Shown here: one piece after another, positions 5,414-5,818 of the stretch
Numbering within the stretch: the stretch's first letter is position 1
Layout of the letters: every line of letters begins with the position of its first letter
Assembly (NCBI RefSeq): GCF_937906425.1
Contig: NZ_CALCYR010000258.1
Span: 1 to 5,818 of the forward strand
Direction of reading: 5' to 3'
Source of the DNA: an uncultured Methanobrevibacter sp.
GTDB taxonomy: Archaea > Methanobacteriota > Methanobacteria > Methanobacteriales > Methanobacteriaceae
DNA: 5,818 nt
The notes under the pieces: model-generated
Told to the model about the DNA's origin: nothing
Database searches by the model: none
What the model saw: only the letters and a program-made list of their open reading frames with translations
Made by a program: the position numbers and the translations under genes

Positions 5414-5818
5414 GGTAATAAGGCTTCGCGTGATATGCGTGAGATACAGCCTTACGTAGAGCAGATAAAGCAAGCCTACGAGCATATTGACCAGCTCTCC
5501 AATGATGAGCTGCGTGCCCGTACTAAGGAATTGCAGCAACAGGTGCAGCACTGTGCCGACGACCTCAAGGCAGAGATACAAGCCACCAAGGATAAGATAG
5601 AGACACTCCCCATAGAGGAGCGTGAGAGCCACTTCAACCATATCGACAAGCTCGAGAAGGAGGTGCTTGACCGCATGGAGGAGGAACTCAATGTGGTGAT
5701 GCCTGACGCTTTGGCGATTATGAAGAGCACTGCCCGCCGCTTTGCTGAGAATGAGGAGGTCGTGGTTACTGCTACCGACTTCGACCGCGAACTGGCTGCC
5801 ACCCACGATTTCGTGGAT
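5402..5818 (+). CDS. secA: SecA N-terminal fragment (Bacteroidetes type), truncated at both ends
   Basis: Reading from 5402 to the window end gives 139 open codons that begin TKIFGNKASRDM, comparable to the TKVFGSRNDR near the start of E. coli SecA. LSNDELRARTKELQQQ follows, matching the LSDEELKGKTAEF region. Then comes a ~50-residue charged helical insertion, as I recall from Bacteroidetes SecA, and VMPDALAIMKSTARRF, matching the IPEAFAVVREASKR region. SecA is the ATPase motor of bacterial Sec export; the fragment stops before the Walker A site. Archaea do not use SecA. No start codon precedes it: the frame is closed by TGA at 5390-5392, and no ATG occurs before 5435. About six N-terminal residues are missing. 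G+C and codon use differ sharply from the rest of the window. Confidence 0.92.

Noticed and set aside
5291..5806. Long minus-strand open frames (171 and 108 codons) at the right end
   Set aside because: They are antisense to the SecA reading frame, and one crosses the archaeal-bacterial junction. The plus-strand frame gives a clear SecA match.
5393..5818. Horizontal transfer of secA into an archaeon
   Set aside because: The fragment lacks a start codon, sits inside a disrupted gene, has no mobile-element boundary, and would have no function in archaea. A chimeric join is simpler.

Overview
Most of this window (about 1-5400) is very A+T-rich archaeal chromosome, best matched to a hydrogenotrophic methanogen of the Methanobrevibacter type. 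The basis is comB (coenzyme M synthesis), a DUF1922 zinc-ribbon protein of the kind known from Methanothermobacter, a large archaeal TraB-family membrane protein, GTGAT/AGGA ribosome-binding sites, and very A+T-rich intergenic DNA. The genus is inferred; no rRNA or other taxonomic marker is present.

Layout: four genes lie on the minus strand. From right to left they are comB (4580-3813), a TraB/PrgY-like membrane protein (3526-2360), a DUF1922 protein (2033-1773) and a CNNM/CorC-type transporter-like protein with CBS domains (1443-94). About 290-330 nt separate each from the next, and each has its own ribosome-binding site and a possible TATA box, so they look like separate transcription units rather than an operon. 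One unrecognised gene reads divergently from comB on the plus strand, from 4821.

The last ~415 bases (from about 5402) are foreign. The base composition jumps (22% G+C in 5221-5280, 52% in 5521-5580, counted by hand) and the reading frame encodes the N-terminal part of bacterial SecA, of the Bacteroidetes/Prevotella type. Both the archaeal gene and secA are broken at the same point, with no secA start codon. This is most simply a chimeric assembly join of two organisms from one community (rumen or gut), not a transferred gene.

The most unusual native structure is a set of short tandem-repeat arrays. Each of the four minus-strand genes has its own array just past its stop codon, with periods of 48, 57, 60 and 42 bp. 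The one intergenic region that lies between two gene starts (comB and the divergent gene) has no such array. The 60-bp array carries a repeated hairpin, and the 48-bp array appears to have arisen by duplicating the gene's last codons together with the stop. No rRNA, tRNA, CRISPR array, insertion sequence or riboswitch was seen.
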